The notes below the pieces were generated by a model, which was not told the DNA's origin, did no database searches, and worked only from the letters and a program-made list of their open reading frames with translations. A stretch of DNA of 64,000 nt from Marinomonas spartinae. GTDB lineage: Bacteria > Pseudomonadota > Gammaproteobacteria > Pseudomonadales > Marinomonadaceae. Positions 26,036 to 35,601 of the stretch are shown in pieces. Positions within the stretch are counted from its first letter, which is position 1, and the number at the start of each line of letters is the position of its first letter. The stretch spans positions 1 to 64,000 of the forward strand of contig NZ_JAEMUI010000014.1 of the NCBI RefSeq assembly GCF_016461715.1, written 5' to 3'. Made by a program: the position numbers and the translations under genes.

Positions 26036-27364
26036 TTAGAATTTTTGACCGGGAATCCAGTTTGTTCCCGCCAAAGGAACACGTGCCATGGCTGCCGATT
26101 CAACGGTCAAAGCCACCAGGTCTTCTGGCTCCAAATTACGTAAATCATTCTTGCCGCAAGCACGCGCCAATGTCTGAGCCTCAAGCGTTAATACACGAAG
26201 GTAATTCGCTAAACGACGACCCGCATCCACAGGATCTAGACGTTTCATGAGTTCAGGGTCCTGAGTGGAGATACCCGCTGGATCTTTACCTTCTTGGTAG
26301 TCATCATAAAAACCCGCAGCAGAACCAATCGCTTTATACTCTTCATCCCATTTAGGATCATTACACCCTAAAGCCACCAACGCCGCTGTTCCAATGGCTA
26401 CCGCATCGGCACCCAGCGCCATACACTTAGCCACATCGGCGCCATTTCGGATACCACCAGAAACAATAAGCTGCACTTTACGATGCATGCCCATTTCTTG
26501 TAACGCTTGAACCGCTTGGGGAATGGCCGCCATGGTTGGGATACCGACATGTTCGATAAAAACGTCTTGCGTTGCAGCAGTCCCCCCTTGCATGCCATCC
26601 ACAACAATCACGTCCGCACCCGCCTTAACCGCTAATTTCACATCATAATAAGTGCGTGTAGCCCCCACTTTAATGTAAATAGGGACTTCCCAGTCGGTAA
26701 TTTCTCGTAATTCTTGGATCTTAATAGCAAGGTCATCAGGACCAGTCCAATCGGGATGACGGCAAGCAGAGCGCTGATCAATCCCTTTGGGGAGGTTGCG
26801 CATGCTTGCCACCCGATCAGTAATTTTTTGTCCAAGTAGCATACCGCCACCACCAGGTTTAGCGCCTTGTCCTAGAACCACTTCAATCGCATCCGCTTTG
26901 CGTAGATCGTCTGGGTTCATGCCATAGCGAGAAGGCAGATACTGATAAACCAATTTACTAGATTGACCACGCTCTTCCGGCGTCATACCACCATCGCCCG
27001 TGGTTGTCGATGTACCAACGATCGAAGCTCCTCGTCCTAATGCCTCTTTCGCATTCGCCGATAAAGCACCAAAGCTCATCCCCGCGATGGTCACGGGTAT
27101 ATCTAACTTAATGGGTTTCTTTGCGAAGCGATCACCCAAAATAACCGAAGTGTTACAGGTCTCACGATACCCCTCTAAAGGGTAGCGAGACATACTCGCT
27201 CCTAAAAACAAAAGGTCATCAAAATGAGGCACCTTACGTTTTGCCCCAAAACCCCGAATATCGTAAATGCCTGTATTGGCCGCACGGCGAATTTCAGCCA
27301 TTGTGGCGCGATCAAAGGTGGCGGACTCTTTTAAGCTAGGGTTGTTGTTTGTGTCATTGCTCAT
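26036..27364 (-). CDS. mgsC: N-methylglutamate synthase large subunit (glutamate-synthase-like, MgsC)
   Basis: The 442-residue protein is the FMN-binding TIM-barrel (Glu_synthase) domain as a separate subunit: GMSFGALSANAKEALGRGA (about 94-112), TSTTTGDGGMTPEERG, PGGGGMLLGQKI, IYIKVGATRTYYDVKLAVKAGADVIVVDGMQGGTAA and LIVSGGIRNGADVAKCMALGADAVAIGTAAL. Where GltB carries three cysteines for a 3Fe-4S cluster, this protein has only one (ALGCNDPK) before GKDPAGISTQDPEL. It would transfer the methylamino group from gamma-glutamylmethylamide to 2-oxoglutarate, giving N-methylglutamate. Alternative name: GlxD. The adjacent gmaS makes MgsC preferable. Confidence 0.82.
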   Translation of the reverse strand: MSNDTNNNPSLKESATFDRATMAEIRRAANTGIYDIRGFGAKRKVPHFDDLLFLGASMSRYPLEGYRETCNTSVILGDRFAKKPIKLDIPVTIAGMSFGALSANAKEALGRGASIVGTSTTTGDGGMTPEERGQSSKLVYQYLPSRYGMNPDDLRKADAIEVVLGQGAKPGGGGMLLGQKITDRVASMRNLPKGIDQRSACRHPDWTGPDDLAIKIQELREITDWEVPIYIKVGATRTYYDVKLAVKAGADVIVVDGMQGGTAATQDVFIEHVGIPTMAAIPQAVQALQEMGMHRKVQLIVSGGIRNGADVAKCMALGADAVAIGTAALVALGCNDPKWDEEYKAIGSAAGFYDDYQEGKDPAGISTQDPELMKRLDPVDAGRRLANYLRVLTLEAQTLARACGKNDLRNLEPEDLVALTVESAAMARVPLAGTNWIPGQKF

Positions 27365-27383
27365 AATAAAAATCTCTCAAAAA

Positions 27384-28067
27384 TTAGTAAGCCGATGCAT
27401 TGTCAACTTTGAAGGTGTAAAGCTGACGAGCCGAACCATAACGTTTGAAATCAAGCGGATTTTCATCAACGCCCGCTTTCTCCAATAAGCTTTTCAACTC
27501 CGCAATATGTTCGCTACGCATTTCTTTTTCGATGCAGTCTGCCCCAAGAGACTTCACCGTCCCTTTCACATAAATATGAACTTCATACAAGGAATCACCG
27601 AGCGCTTCACCGGCATCGCCACACACCACAAGTGATCCAGACTGCCCCATAAAACAGCTCATATGACCAATATTGCCTTTCACCACAATATCGACGCCTT
27701 TCATCGAAATACCACAACGCGCTCCCGCATTACCTTCAATAACCAACAGCCCACCGTGGGCCGTTGCCCCAGCGGCTTGAGATGCATCGCCCTTGATACG
27801 CACAACACCGGACATCATATTCTCGGCAACACCTTGGCCAGCATTACCATGAACCGTAATGTTGGCCTTTTTATTCATACCAGCACAGAAATAACCTGCA
27901 TGCCCGTGAACATCGACCGAGATATCCGCATCCAACCCAACCGCAATGTTGTGATTGCCTTTAGGGTTTGTCACTATCCATTCTTTTTCCGTTAAATTAT
28001 CTTTGCACTCATGTAAGGCTTTATTCAAATCTCGTACAGATTGAGCCGCTAAATCAACAGTCATCAT
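27384..28067 (-). CDS. mgsB: N-methylglutamate synthase GXGXG subunit (MgsB)
   Basis: The 227-residue protein is the right-handed beta-helix (GXGXG) domain of glutamate synthase on its own. Repeating turns with glycine spacing run across about 35-180: DADISVDVHGHAGYFCAG, ITVHGNAGQGVAENM, VVRIKGDASQAAGATAHGG, LLVIEGNAGARCGISMKG and IVVKGNIGHMSCFMGQSG. It is structural, joining the amidotransferase and synthase domains. It begins 18 bp after mgsA and ends 19 bp before mgsC. GlxC is the synonym from other organisms. Confidence 0.85.
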   Translation of the reverse strand: MMTVDLAAQSVRDLNKALHECKDNLTEKEWIVTNPKGNHNIAVGLDADISVDVHGHAGYFCAGMNKKANITVHGNAGQGVAENMMSGVVRIKGDASQAAGATAHGGLLVIEGNAGARCGISMKGVDIVVKGNIGHMSCFMGQSGSLVVCGDAGEALGDSLYEVHIYVKGTVKSLGADCIEKEMRSEHIAELKSLLEKAGVDENPLDFKRYGSARQLYTFKVDNASAY

Positions 28068-28085
28068 TTCCCAATTCTCCCAAAA

Positions 28086-28985
28086 CTATTTACGTTCCCA
28101 AATGTAGAAAGTCGCAGGCTCCGGTTCCCAAACTTTCGCGTTTTCGATACCCGGTAAGGTAACCAAAGCTTGATACTCTGATGCCATTGCAACGTAATCA
28201 TCGGTTTCAGCAAGTACTGCCGGCTTACAAGCAATAGGATCACGCATAACAGCAAACCCGTCTTTAGTGCCAATCGTAAACGTAAAAAAGCCATCAAGAT
28301 CTTTCAGCGCATTTTCCAAGGCTTCTTTCAGGGTATCGCCTTGGTTAAGACGCCATGTCAAATAGCCAGCCGCCACTTCGGAATCGTTTTCCGTTTCAAA
28401 CGTAATGCCTTCTCGCTTGAGTTTATCGCGCAGGCGATTGTGGTTTGATAACGAACCATTATGGACAAGACACAAATCAGAACCTGTCGAAAAAGGATGG
28501 CTACCTTCCATAGTGACTGCAGACTCTGTTGCCATACGCGTATGACCAATGATATGACTGCCCTGCATTCCACTTAGGTTAAATTTCGACGCGATGTTTT
28601 CAGGCAACCCAACTTCTTTTAGAATTTCGATGGAGGAGCCAGCGCTCAAAATCAACACATCGGGATACAGTTCATTCAAGGCACTACGGGCAGACCTTTC
28701 ATCCGTGTTAATTTTTAACACAGCGACATTCGCGTTTTGCATCCATTTGACTTCGCAACCTAATGACACTGATAGCTTGTCACTCAGCGTTTCCCAGCTA
28801 AAGGCCTCGTCAGGGTGTCTTAACGTTAACTTGACCCAATTCTCGCCAACCTCATCACCATAAATAGCAAAACCCGCACTATCTGGACCACGATCCGTCA
28901 TTGAAATCAGCATTGGCTCAAACAACTCACCCAATTTTTTTTCAAATTTATCGTTTTTTAAATAAAGCCCAACAATTCCACACAT
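28086..28985 (-). CDS. mgsA: N-methylglutamate synthase amidotransferase subunit (MgsA)
   Basis: The 299-residue class II glutamine amidotransferase begins MCGIVGLY, so Cys2 becomes the N-terminal nucleophile after Met removal. TDRGPDSAGFAIYGD (about 31-45), GHTRMATESAVTMEGSHPF (about 150-168) and CLVHNGSLSNHNRLRDKL (about 174-191) form the substrate pocket. In this setting it would release methylamine from gamma-glutamylmethylamide for transfer within the MgsABC complex. GlxB is the alternative label. A 42-bp gap separates it from gmaS upstream. Confidence 0.85.
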   Translation of the reverse strand: MCGIVGLYLKNDKFEKKLGELFEPMLISMTDRGPDSAGFAIYGDEVGENWVKLTLRHPDEAFSWETLSDKLSVSLGCEVKWMQNANVAVLKINTDERSARSALNELYPDVLILSAGSSIEILKEVGLPENIASKFNLSGMQGSHIIGHTRMATESAVTMEGSHPFSTGSDLCLVHNGSLSNHNRLRDKLKREGITFETENDSEVAAGYLTWRLNQGDTLKEALENALKDLDGFFTFTIGTKDGFAVMRDPIACKPAVLAETDDYVAMASEYQALVTLPGIENAKVWEPEPATFYIWERK

Positions 28986-29027
28986 AGTAGAAACCTCAAT
29001 ATATTTTTAAAACTTAGCACTGGATAA

Positions 29028-30362
29028 TTAAAAGAACTCGGCATATTTTTCGACTTCCCAAGAGGAAACTTGGCGCGAATACTCATTCCACTCAGCACGC
29101 TTCACTTTAAGGAATTCCGCGACAAGATCTTTGCCCATGGCGTCAACGAAAACGGTGTCTTTTTCTAATTCATCCAGCGCATCGCCAAGAGATTGAGGAA
29201 GAATAGAAATATTTTTGGCAAGGATTTCTTCCAAAGATAGGTCATAAAGGTTTATGTTCATTGGCTCACCAGGATCCAGTTCACGCTCAACACCATCGAG
29301 ACCCGCAGCAATTAAGGCAGAATGAACGAGGTAAGGGTTACAACCTGAGTCAGGTAGACGGAACTCTAAGCGGCCATAGGGCACACGAACTAGCGCTGAA
29401 CGGTTATTGTCGCCGTAGCAAACATAGGCTGGCGCCCAAGTGGCACCTGAACTATTGCCGCCAACCACTAAACGCTTATAGGAGTTAGCTGTCGGAGCGG
29501 CAAAAGCACAAATCGCTTTAGCGTGTGCCAGAATACCTGCTGTAAAGTGATAAGCTAATTTTGAAAGCCCCATGCCATTTTTATCACTGTCATCGTTGAA
29601 TAAATTCTTACCCGACTCATCAGTGATAGATAAATGGAAATGCATACCATTGCCTGTTTTATCTGGAGCAGGCTTCGGCATAAAGGAACAAATGATCCCC
29701 ATATCATTCGCAATTTCACCGGCGGCCATCCGAACGAAAGTAAATCGATCGGCAGACTCTAATGCATCACCATAGGTGTAATTGATTTCAAACTGGCCAT
29801 TGGCATCTTCATGATCAATTTGATAAACATCAAAGTTAACGGCTTGCAAGGCCTCCACCAAACGTTCTAGGAACTCACGAGAACGAGAGAGTCCTTTATA
29901 GTCATAACAGGGCTTAGCAAGCGTATCGGATTGATCAACAGGAAGTAGCTCTCCTTGTTCTCCTTTCTTGAACAAATAAAACTCTGGCTCAAGCCCGGTG
30001 TTCAATGTCCAACCTTTAGCTTCTAAGCGTTTAATATGGTTTTTTAAAGCAACTCGTGAACAATATACGTGCGGTTCATTATTAACATAACCGTCACAGA
30101 CTAATCTTGCATAGCCAGGCTGCCATGGAACGATACTCAAAGTAGACAGATCGCCACGCGCCATAAAATCAGGCCCGTGAGGTGCCATAGCAAGACCACT
30201 AACGGCAAAACCAGCAAAGCCAGCCCCCTTATCAACGACATCAAAAATATTCTTTGCAGGCACAGATTTTGTTTTTGCCACACCATGAATATCCACAAAC
30301 TGCGCTAAAACATATTTGATATTATTGCCTTTAAGAAAGTCTTCTACTGCATCTGATTGCAT
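29028..30362 (-). CDS. gmaS: Gamma-glutamylmethylamide synthetase (glutamine-synthetase family)
   Basis: ATP-dependent ligation of methylamine to glutamate. The 444-residue protein is a glutamine synthetase relative: beta-grasp N-domain (about 10-105), then catalytic domain with GLEPEFYLF (about 112-120), [15 protein letters not shown], the His-containing GNGMHFHLS, the ATP/glutamate-binding [10 protein letters not shown] and [14 protein letters not shown]. It lacks the adenylylation-site context of GlnA. Being the first gene of gmaS-mgsA-mgsB-mgsC decides the call; in isolation it could be called glnT/type III GS. The promoter region faces an XRE-cupin regulator. Confidence 0.85.
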   Translation of the reverse strand: MQSDAVEDFLKGNNIKYVLAQFVDIHGVAKTKSVPAKNIFDVVDKGAGFAGFAVSGLAMAPHGPDFMARGDLSTLSIVPWQPGYARLVCDGYVNNEPHVYCSRVALKNHIKRLEAKGWTLNTGLEPEFYLFKKGEQGELLPVDQSDTLAKPCYDYKGLSRSREFLERLVEALQAVNFDVYQIDHEDANGQFEINYTYGDALESADRFTFVRMAAGEIANDMGIICSFMPKPAPDKTGNGMHFHLSITDESGKNLFNDDSDKNGMGLSKLAYHFTAGILAHAKAICAFAAPTANSYKRLVVGGNSSGATWAPAYVCYGDNNRSALVRVPYGRLEFRLPDSGCNPYLVHSALIAAGLDGVERELDPGEPMNINLYDLSLEEILAKNISILPQSLGDALDELEKDTVFVDAMGKDLVAEFLKVKRAEWNEYSRQVSSWEVEKYAEFF

Positions 30363-30443
30363 GGCTGATCTCCTAACTTATGGTGAACGTAATGTGTGTT
30401 CTTATTGGTGAATCAAACAACCAAAGCAAACTATCCAAAAGTC

Positions 30444-30462
30444 TTACTAATGCAGTTAGTAA
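30444..30462. promoter_or_regulatory. Inverted repeat TTACTAA-N5-TTAGTAA between gmaS and the XRE regulator
   Basis: Two 7-bp arms are spaced by TGCAG. A third TTAGTAA half-site occurs at 30654-30660, just before the regulator's ribosome site. Candidate operator for the XRE-cupin protein. The rest of the 319-bp divergent spacer is AT-rich with no gene. Confidence 0.45.
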
Positions 30463-30681
30463 TGACCCTTATCAATCTTGCTAGAGTAGATAACACCGAA
30501 TAAAAAGCCCAAAATATTCTCTAAGGGAATTTTTATTTCCTTATGGGAAAGCAACATATTTGCCAAAATTTAATTTTTAGGAATTTTTTTTTATTAACAG
30601 TGTAAGATAATGATTTATATGATCTAAAATCACATAACGGGCAAAGTGACCCATTAGTAAGAGGCAAGAAGGCCAACAGCA

Positions 30682-31335
30682 ATGAAAAAAACCGCACCAT
30701 CTAGACACGCCAGCGCCCTAAATGAGGGCGAGATTATTCAAACAAGAGAGGCTTCACCAAAATTAAAGCTTGAGGAATACATTGCTATGCAGGTAAGACG
30801 CAAACGCATAGCACAGGACTTAAAAATTGCTGACGTCGCACGTATTGCAAAATTAAGCCAAGGAATGGTGAGTAAAATAGAAAATGCCCAAGTATCGACA
30901 AGCCTTGATACCCTTAGCCGTCTTTGTAATGCCATTGGCTTATCAATCTCACAATTATTTGCTGATTATGACCGCCCAGAGGGAGGTGCCCTATTAACTA
31001 AATCAGGCCAAGGCATGGAAGTAGTACGAAGAGGAACAGAAAAAGGTCACACCTATCAGCTACTTAGCTATAACCGTGGTAAAAAGCAGCTCTATGAACC
31101 CTTCTTAATTACTATGGATGATGAAAGTGAGGTTTTTCCTACTTTCTCTCATCCAGGACAAGAATTTATATATTTACTTGAGGGTAAGATACTTTACCGT
31201 CATGGTAATCACTTATATAGCATGCAAGCAGGAGATTCGTTGTCATTTGACGCCGATATTCCTCATGGCCCCGAGGTGCTTGAACAAGTCCCAATCAAGC
31301 TACTATCCTTTATCATGCATGAAGATAAAAATTAA
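30682..31335 (+). CDS. XRE-family regulator with cupin sensor domain
   Basis: The 217-residue protein has a helix-turn-helix at about 36-92 (RRKRIAQDLKIADVARIAKLSQGMVSKIENAQVSTSLDTLSRLCNAIGLS) and a C-terminal cupin_2 barrel at about 145-212 (HPGQEFIYLLEGKILYR, YSMQAGDSLSFDADIPHGPEV). Such HTH-cupin proteins control polyamine, methylamine and glutamine-synthetase-like genes. It is transcribed away from gmaS-mgsABC and is its probable regulator; gamma-glutamylated amine or methylamine would be a sensible ligand. GAGGCAAGAAGG precedes the ATG. Confidence 0.87.
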   Translation: MKKTAPSRHASALNEGEIIQTREASPKLKLEEYIAMQVRRKRIAQDLKIADVARIAKLSQGMVSKIENAQVSTSLDTLSRLCNAIGLSISQLFADYDRPEGGALLTKSGQGMEVVRRGTEKGHTYQLLSYNRGKKQLYEPFLITMDDESEVFPTFSHPGQEFIYLLEGKILYRHGNHLYSMQAGDSLSFDADIPHGPEVLEQVPIKLLSFIMHEDKN

Positions 31336-31414
31336 TCTTTTATGTCAGAAGCCGTGCCACTGCCACTAAAGAGTCGCCCTTAAGAGAACTCAAGCTATGC
31401 GGTTTTATTATTTA

Positions 31415-34400
31415 CTAAAGCGCGTTGTCACCTCGACGCGCACTTTCCCACTGCATGACAAGTTTTAACGCCGCAGGCAGCACCAATAAGGTAATGAGGG
31501 TGGCAATAAATAATCCACCAATAATGGCATACGCCATTGGTTGCCAAAAGACTTCTCGGGAAATCGGCACCATCCCTAAAATCGCCGCACAAGCCGTCAA
31601 TAAAATAGGACGAGAGCGATGTATTGCTCCTCGTGTAATGGCCTCATGAATGGATACGCCTTCTTGAATATTACGATCCACCTCAGAAATTAAAATAATC
31701 GCATTGCGAATGATCATACCAAACAGAGCGATAATCCCCAGTAAAGCGACGAATCCCATGGGGGTGCCTGTCGGCAACATGGCGATCACGACCCCGATTA
31801 AGCCAAAAGGCGCGATAAATATAGCCAATAACATCCGAGAAAAGCGACGTAGTTGAATCATTAATAATGTCAGCATGCATAAAATGGTCACAGGCAATAC
31901 ATCATAGACTGACCGGTTTCCCTTACTTGACTCTGCAACGGCTCCCGCTTCTTTTAACTGATAACCCGGTGGCAGTTTATCCGTAAATTGCTGAACGATG
32001 GGAGCCAACTCATTGGACAAGGCTTGCGGCAACTCACCCGACACTGCATCTAATTGCACGCTAATATAGGGCTCTCGATTCCAGCGCCACACAATGGGAT
32101 CGGTTATGCCGTATTGAATGGTGGCAATCTGTCTTAGTGGTACTGTTTGCCCATTGCTTATGGGGATTTGCAAGTTACTGATGGTGGATACATTTTCCTT
32201 AGCTTCTTTATTGCCTTGCACCACCACATTTACCATACGATTATGATCACGGAGCGAAGTAATCACGTCACCGGAAAAGATATTAGCCAGTGTATTGGCC
32301 ACTTGTTCAGAACTTAACCCCACCGCCCGAGCTTGAGTTTGATTAATATCAATGGCGATGCGACGTTCTGGCTCGCCGCTGGTCAAGTTAATATCACGCG
32401 CCTGCGGATCTTTTCCTATTAATACGGACAGATCCATTGCCAATGAACGCACTTTATCCAAATCCGGCCCCATAATACGATAACGCACAGGCCACCCCAC
32501 TGGTGGGCCAAGCTCTAATGGCGCTACACGACTAACGATATCCGAATCATGCTGATTCAGATAACGCTTGATATCAGCACTCAGCCTATCTCGAACGTCA
32601 GTAGACTTCGCCACGACCACCAGTTCAGCCACATTCTCATGACTGAGTAAGACATCCATCGGCAAATAAAAGCGTACCGCTCCAGAGCCAACATAGGAGG
32701 AAAAATGTGCCACGTTTGGCTGTGTCTTAAGCCACTTTTCAAGCGCTATGACTTTTTCTCGGGTGGCACTTTGCGTGGCGTTTTGCGGCAAAGTCAAATC
32801 CACCAGCAATTCGGGGCGATCTGATGATGGAAAAAAAACCGACTTCAACTGGCCCATCCCGACAATGGACAGACCAAGCAAAACACAGGCAAGCAGAATC
32901 ACACTCTTAGGCTTAGAGAGTGAATAAGATAACAAACGACTAAACATCCTTGAGTGGAAGCTGACCTTATCTTTGTGAGAAACCAGTGTTCGTGGCAAGA
33001 GCCAAACGCCTAACAAAGGTGAGAATAAAATTGCCACCACCCAAGAACTCGACAAGGCAATCAACACCACGACAAACATGGAATAACAGTACTCACCCGC
33101 ACTGGAAGCGGCAAAACCCACGGGAATAAAGCCTGACACCATCACCAACGTACCCGTTAACATTGGAAAAGCCGTACTCTTAAACGCGTACACGGCGGCT
33201 TCTTTTCGTTGCCAACCTTGTTCCAACCGGGACACCATGGTCTCAACAGTAATCATCGCATCATCGACCAATAAACCTAATGCAATAATCAAAGCCCCCA
33301 AGGAAATACGTTGCAACCCAATCCCAACGATTTCCATGCCAACAAAGGTCATCGCCAATACGATGGGAATAGAAAAGGCGACCACTAAGCCTGCTCTCAT
33401 ACCTAAAGAAATAAACGAGACCGCTAACACAATCACAATGGCTTCCACCAGCACTTTGACGAAGCCGTTCACCGCCCCTTTTACCACCTTGGATTGATTA
33501 GCCACCGTAAAGACATGCATACCATGGGGTAAAAGCCACTTAACCTTATCCATTTCTTGGTCAAGCCGCTGACCGAAATCCAACATGTTGCCTGTTTTTG
33601 ACATGGAAATGGCCAGCCCTATGGCAGGCTGCCCATTGACTCGAAACTCGGGTTCCGGTGGTGTTTTTAACACTCGATGAATGGTGGCAATTTGCGTTAA
33701 CGGCACAAAATGACCATCGATATGCAGCACAATATTTTGCAAACTTTTTTCTGACTTAAAGGCCCCCGACACTTGCAAATCAATACGCTCACTTCCTGTA
33801 CGAATCACTCCAGCAGGAACAATGGCATTTTGCTGTTGTAGCATGGTCGTCACTTGCTTAAGACTTAACCCTAAACCCGCTAGTTTTTCAGGCGAAAAGG
33901 CAATATTAATTTGCTCATCTTGCGCCCCCAGCACCTTTATTTTACTCACGTCTGCCACACCCAATAGCCGATCCCGAATACGGTCTACCACATCTCGCAG
34001 TTCACGATCGGTAAAGCCTGTTCCGGTAAAACCATAGATGGTTCCGTAGGTATCATCAAACTCATCATCCACCGCCGGATCACTGGCCCCCGATGGCAAA
34101 CTAGGGGATAAATCCTTCATTTTTTTACGAACCTGATACCAAATCTCCGGCACCATTTTAGGCGGCGTATCATCCCGAAGATTCACAAACACAACGGACT
34201 CACCTTCACGGGTGTAGCTTTTTAAATAATCCAGGTAAGGGACTTCTTGCAGTTTCTTTTCCACCACATCGGTAACAAATTGCGTGGTATCTTGAACCGA
34301 CGCGCCAGGCCAGACGGTCGACACAACGGCTTTTTTGATCGTAAAAGAGGGATCCTCATTTCGGGGCAGATTGATATAGCTGAGCACGCCCATGACGACC

Positions 34401-34483
34401 ACAACCATCATCAAGAAGCTGACCATTTGTTGATTATTCAAAGCCCATTCGGATAAGTTAAAACGCTTGCGTGGGTCAGACAT
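31415..34483 (-). CDS. RND-family (HAE1) multidrug efflux pump inner-membrane subunit
   Basis: The 1022-residue protein has the 12-helix RND layout with two large periplasmic loops. TM1 is at about 20-40, and the proton-relay pair is in TM4 within LGLLVDDAMITVETMVSRLEQG (about 395-416). TM11-12 hold MIIRNAIILISEVDRN. The N-terminal WPGASVQDTTQFVTDVVEKKL is the porter-domain signature. Its start overlaps the membrane fusion protein stop by one base (TGATG), so they form one unit. No outer-membrane channel gene is adjacent; a shared TolC is expected. Substrates are unknown. Confidence 0.9.
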   Translation of the reverse strand: MSDPRKRFNLSEWALNNQQMVSFLMMVVVVMGVLSYINLPRNEDPSFTIKKAVVSTVWPGASVQDTTQFVTDVVEKKLQEVPYLDYLKSYTREGESVVFVNLRDDTPPKMVPEIWYQVRKKMKDLSPSLPSGASDPAVDDEFDDTYGTIYGFTGTGFTDRELRDVVDRIRDRLLGVADVSKIKVLGAQDEQINIAFSPEKLAGLGLSLKQVTTMLQQQNAIVPAGVIRTGSERIDLQVSGAFKSEKSLQNIVLHIDGHFVPLTQIATIHRVLKTPPEPEFRVNGQPAIGLAISMSKTGNMLDFGQRLDQEMDKVKWLLPHGMHVFTVANQSKVVKGAVNGFVKVLVEAIVIVLAVSFISLGMRAGLVVAFSIPIVLAMTFVGMEIVGIGLQRISLGALIIALGLLVDDAMITVETMVSRLEQGWQRKEAAVYAFKSTAFPMLTGTLVMVSGFIPVGFAASSAGEYCYSMFVVVLIALSSSWVVAILFSPLLGVWLLPRTLVSHKDKVSFHSRMFSRLLSYSLSKPKSVILLACVLLGLSIVGMGQLKSVFFPSSDRPELLVDLTLPQNATQSATREKVIALEKWLKTQPNVAHFSSYVGSGAVRFYLPMDVLLSHENVAELVVVAKSTDVRDRLSADIKRYLNQHDSDIVSRVAPLELGPPVGWPVRYRIMGPDLDKVRSLAMDLSVLIGKDPQARDINLTSGEPERRIAIDINQTQARAVGLSSEQVANTLANIFSGDVITSLRDHNRMVNVVVQGNKEAKENVSTISNLQIPISNGQTVPLRQIATIQYGITDPIVWRWNREPYISVQLDAVSGELPQALSNELAPIVQQFTDKLPPGYQLKEAGAVAESSKGNRSVYDVLPVTILCMLTLLMIQLRRFSRMLLAIFIAPFGLIGVVIAMLPTGTPMGFVALLGIIALFGMIIRNAIILISEVDRNIQEGVSIHEAITRGAIHRSRPILLTACAAILGMVPISREVFWQPMAYAIIGGLFIATLITLLVLPAALKLVMQWESARRGDNAL

Positions 34484-35601
34484 CAGTTCTCATCCTTAAA
34501 CAGGGTGACTTTCATGCCAGGACGCAATGTCGAAACGCCCGCCACCACAACACGCATACCAGTCGATAGGCCTTTTGACACAAAAATACTGTCATTGCTG
34601 TAACGCGCAATTGTTACAGGCTGCAAGTGAACAGACTGGGTTGATTGATCAAAAACATACACGGCAGGCTGCTTGCCCTGGCGCGTTAGCGCTAATGCTG
34701 GTAATTGAATAATATTGGTTTCACGAAGACGAACCGAGCCTTTCACAATAGCGCCCAACACCATTTCTTTTGGAATGGTCGTTAACTTAATACGAACTCG
34801 ATAGGTTCTTGTATTCGTATTCGCCTGAGGGCTGACATCTCGCACCGTTCCAGTGGTTTTAATGCTCGGGTCAGATAATAAAGACACGGTGATCTCGCTA
34901 TGGGGAGGCGTATTGGTAATCATCTCCTCCGGCACGTCAAACACCGCATTGCGCTGGGTCAGAGAAGCCAGTTTCACCACCTCCTGTCCAGCTGAAACCA
35001 CTTGTCCAACATTACCACTGACCAGGGTCACTACCCCACTTTCCGGTGCCAGCAACTTGGTATAACTCACATTATCAGATGCTTCTTTGACGGCCGATTT
35101 TGCGCTTTCATATTGCGACAAGGCAGTATCATAATCGGACTTTTTCATGTCGAATTGCGATTGGGAAATAACGTGCGTTGACAGCAGTTTTTTATAGCGT
35201 TCGTAGGTAATCTTCGCCAAATTCAAACTGGATTGTGCACTCACTAATTTCGCTTGGGCATTGGCTAACTGATTTTTGGCATCACTGGTATCCAGCGCCG
35301 CCAACAGCTCGCCCTTAGATACCTTATCCCCCACATCCACTTTGCGCTCAATAATGCGACCGCCTATGCGAAACCCTAAAATAGTCTCTTGTTCTGGCTC
35401 AACATCTCCAATCAAGCTCACCTGATCGGCTGATGAATCCGATGACAACAGCACGGTTTTCACGGGTCTAGGTTGCTCTGGTTCGATTTTTTTTGGCTCA
35501 CTACAGCCCGCCAGCGCCACACAAAATAACAACACAACACCTTGTCTAACACGTGATGTAAAAGACCCCTGCAACTCTTGTCCCAAACGAAAAGACATCA
35601 T
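34483..35601 (-). CDS. RND efflux membrane fusion (adaptor) lipoprotein
   Basis: The 372-residue periplasmic adaptor has a lipoprotein signal (VVLLFCVALAGC, lipid Cys at about 33), then a barrel-sandwich half GFRIGGRIIERKVDVGDKVSKGELLAALD (about 75-103). A helical hairpin follows (about 105-170, Ala/Lys/Ser-rich coiled coil), then the second lipoyl half APESGVVTLVSGNVGQVVSAGQEVVKL, and beta-barrel and membrane-proximal domains. It would link the RND pump to an outer-membrane channel. It is the first gene of the two-gene operon; no regulator gene adjoins. Confidence 0.9.
   Translation of the reverse strand: MMSFRLGQELQGSFTSRVRQGVVLLFCVALAGCSEPKKIEPEQPRPVKTVLLSSDSSADQVSLIGDVEPEQETILGFRIGGRIIERKVDVGDKVSKGELLAALDTSDAKNQLANAQAKLVSAQSSLNLAKITYERYKKLLSTHVISQSQFDMKKSDYDTALSQYESAKSAVKEASDNVSYTKLLAPESGVVTLVSGNVGQVVSAGQEVVKLASLTQRNAVFDVPEEMITNTPPHSEITVSLLSDPSIKTTGTVRDVSPQANTNTRTYRVRIKLTTIPKEMVLGAIVKGSVRLRETNIIQLPALALTRQGKQPAVYVFDQSTQSVHLQPVTIARYSNDSIFVSKGLSTGMRVVVAGVSTLRPGMKVTLFKDEN

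Noticed and set aside
26036..28985. Glutamate synthase-like glxBCD annotation
   Set aside because: Same domains, but the directly upstream gmaS indicates N-methylglutamate synthase.
31336..31414. Terminator between the XRE gene and the convergent RND gene
   Set aside because: No stem-loop with T-run could be found in the 79 bases.
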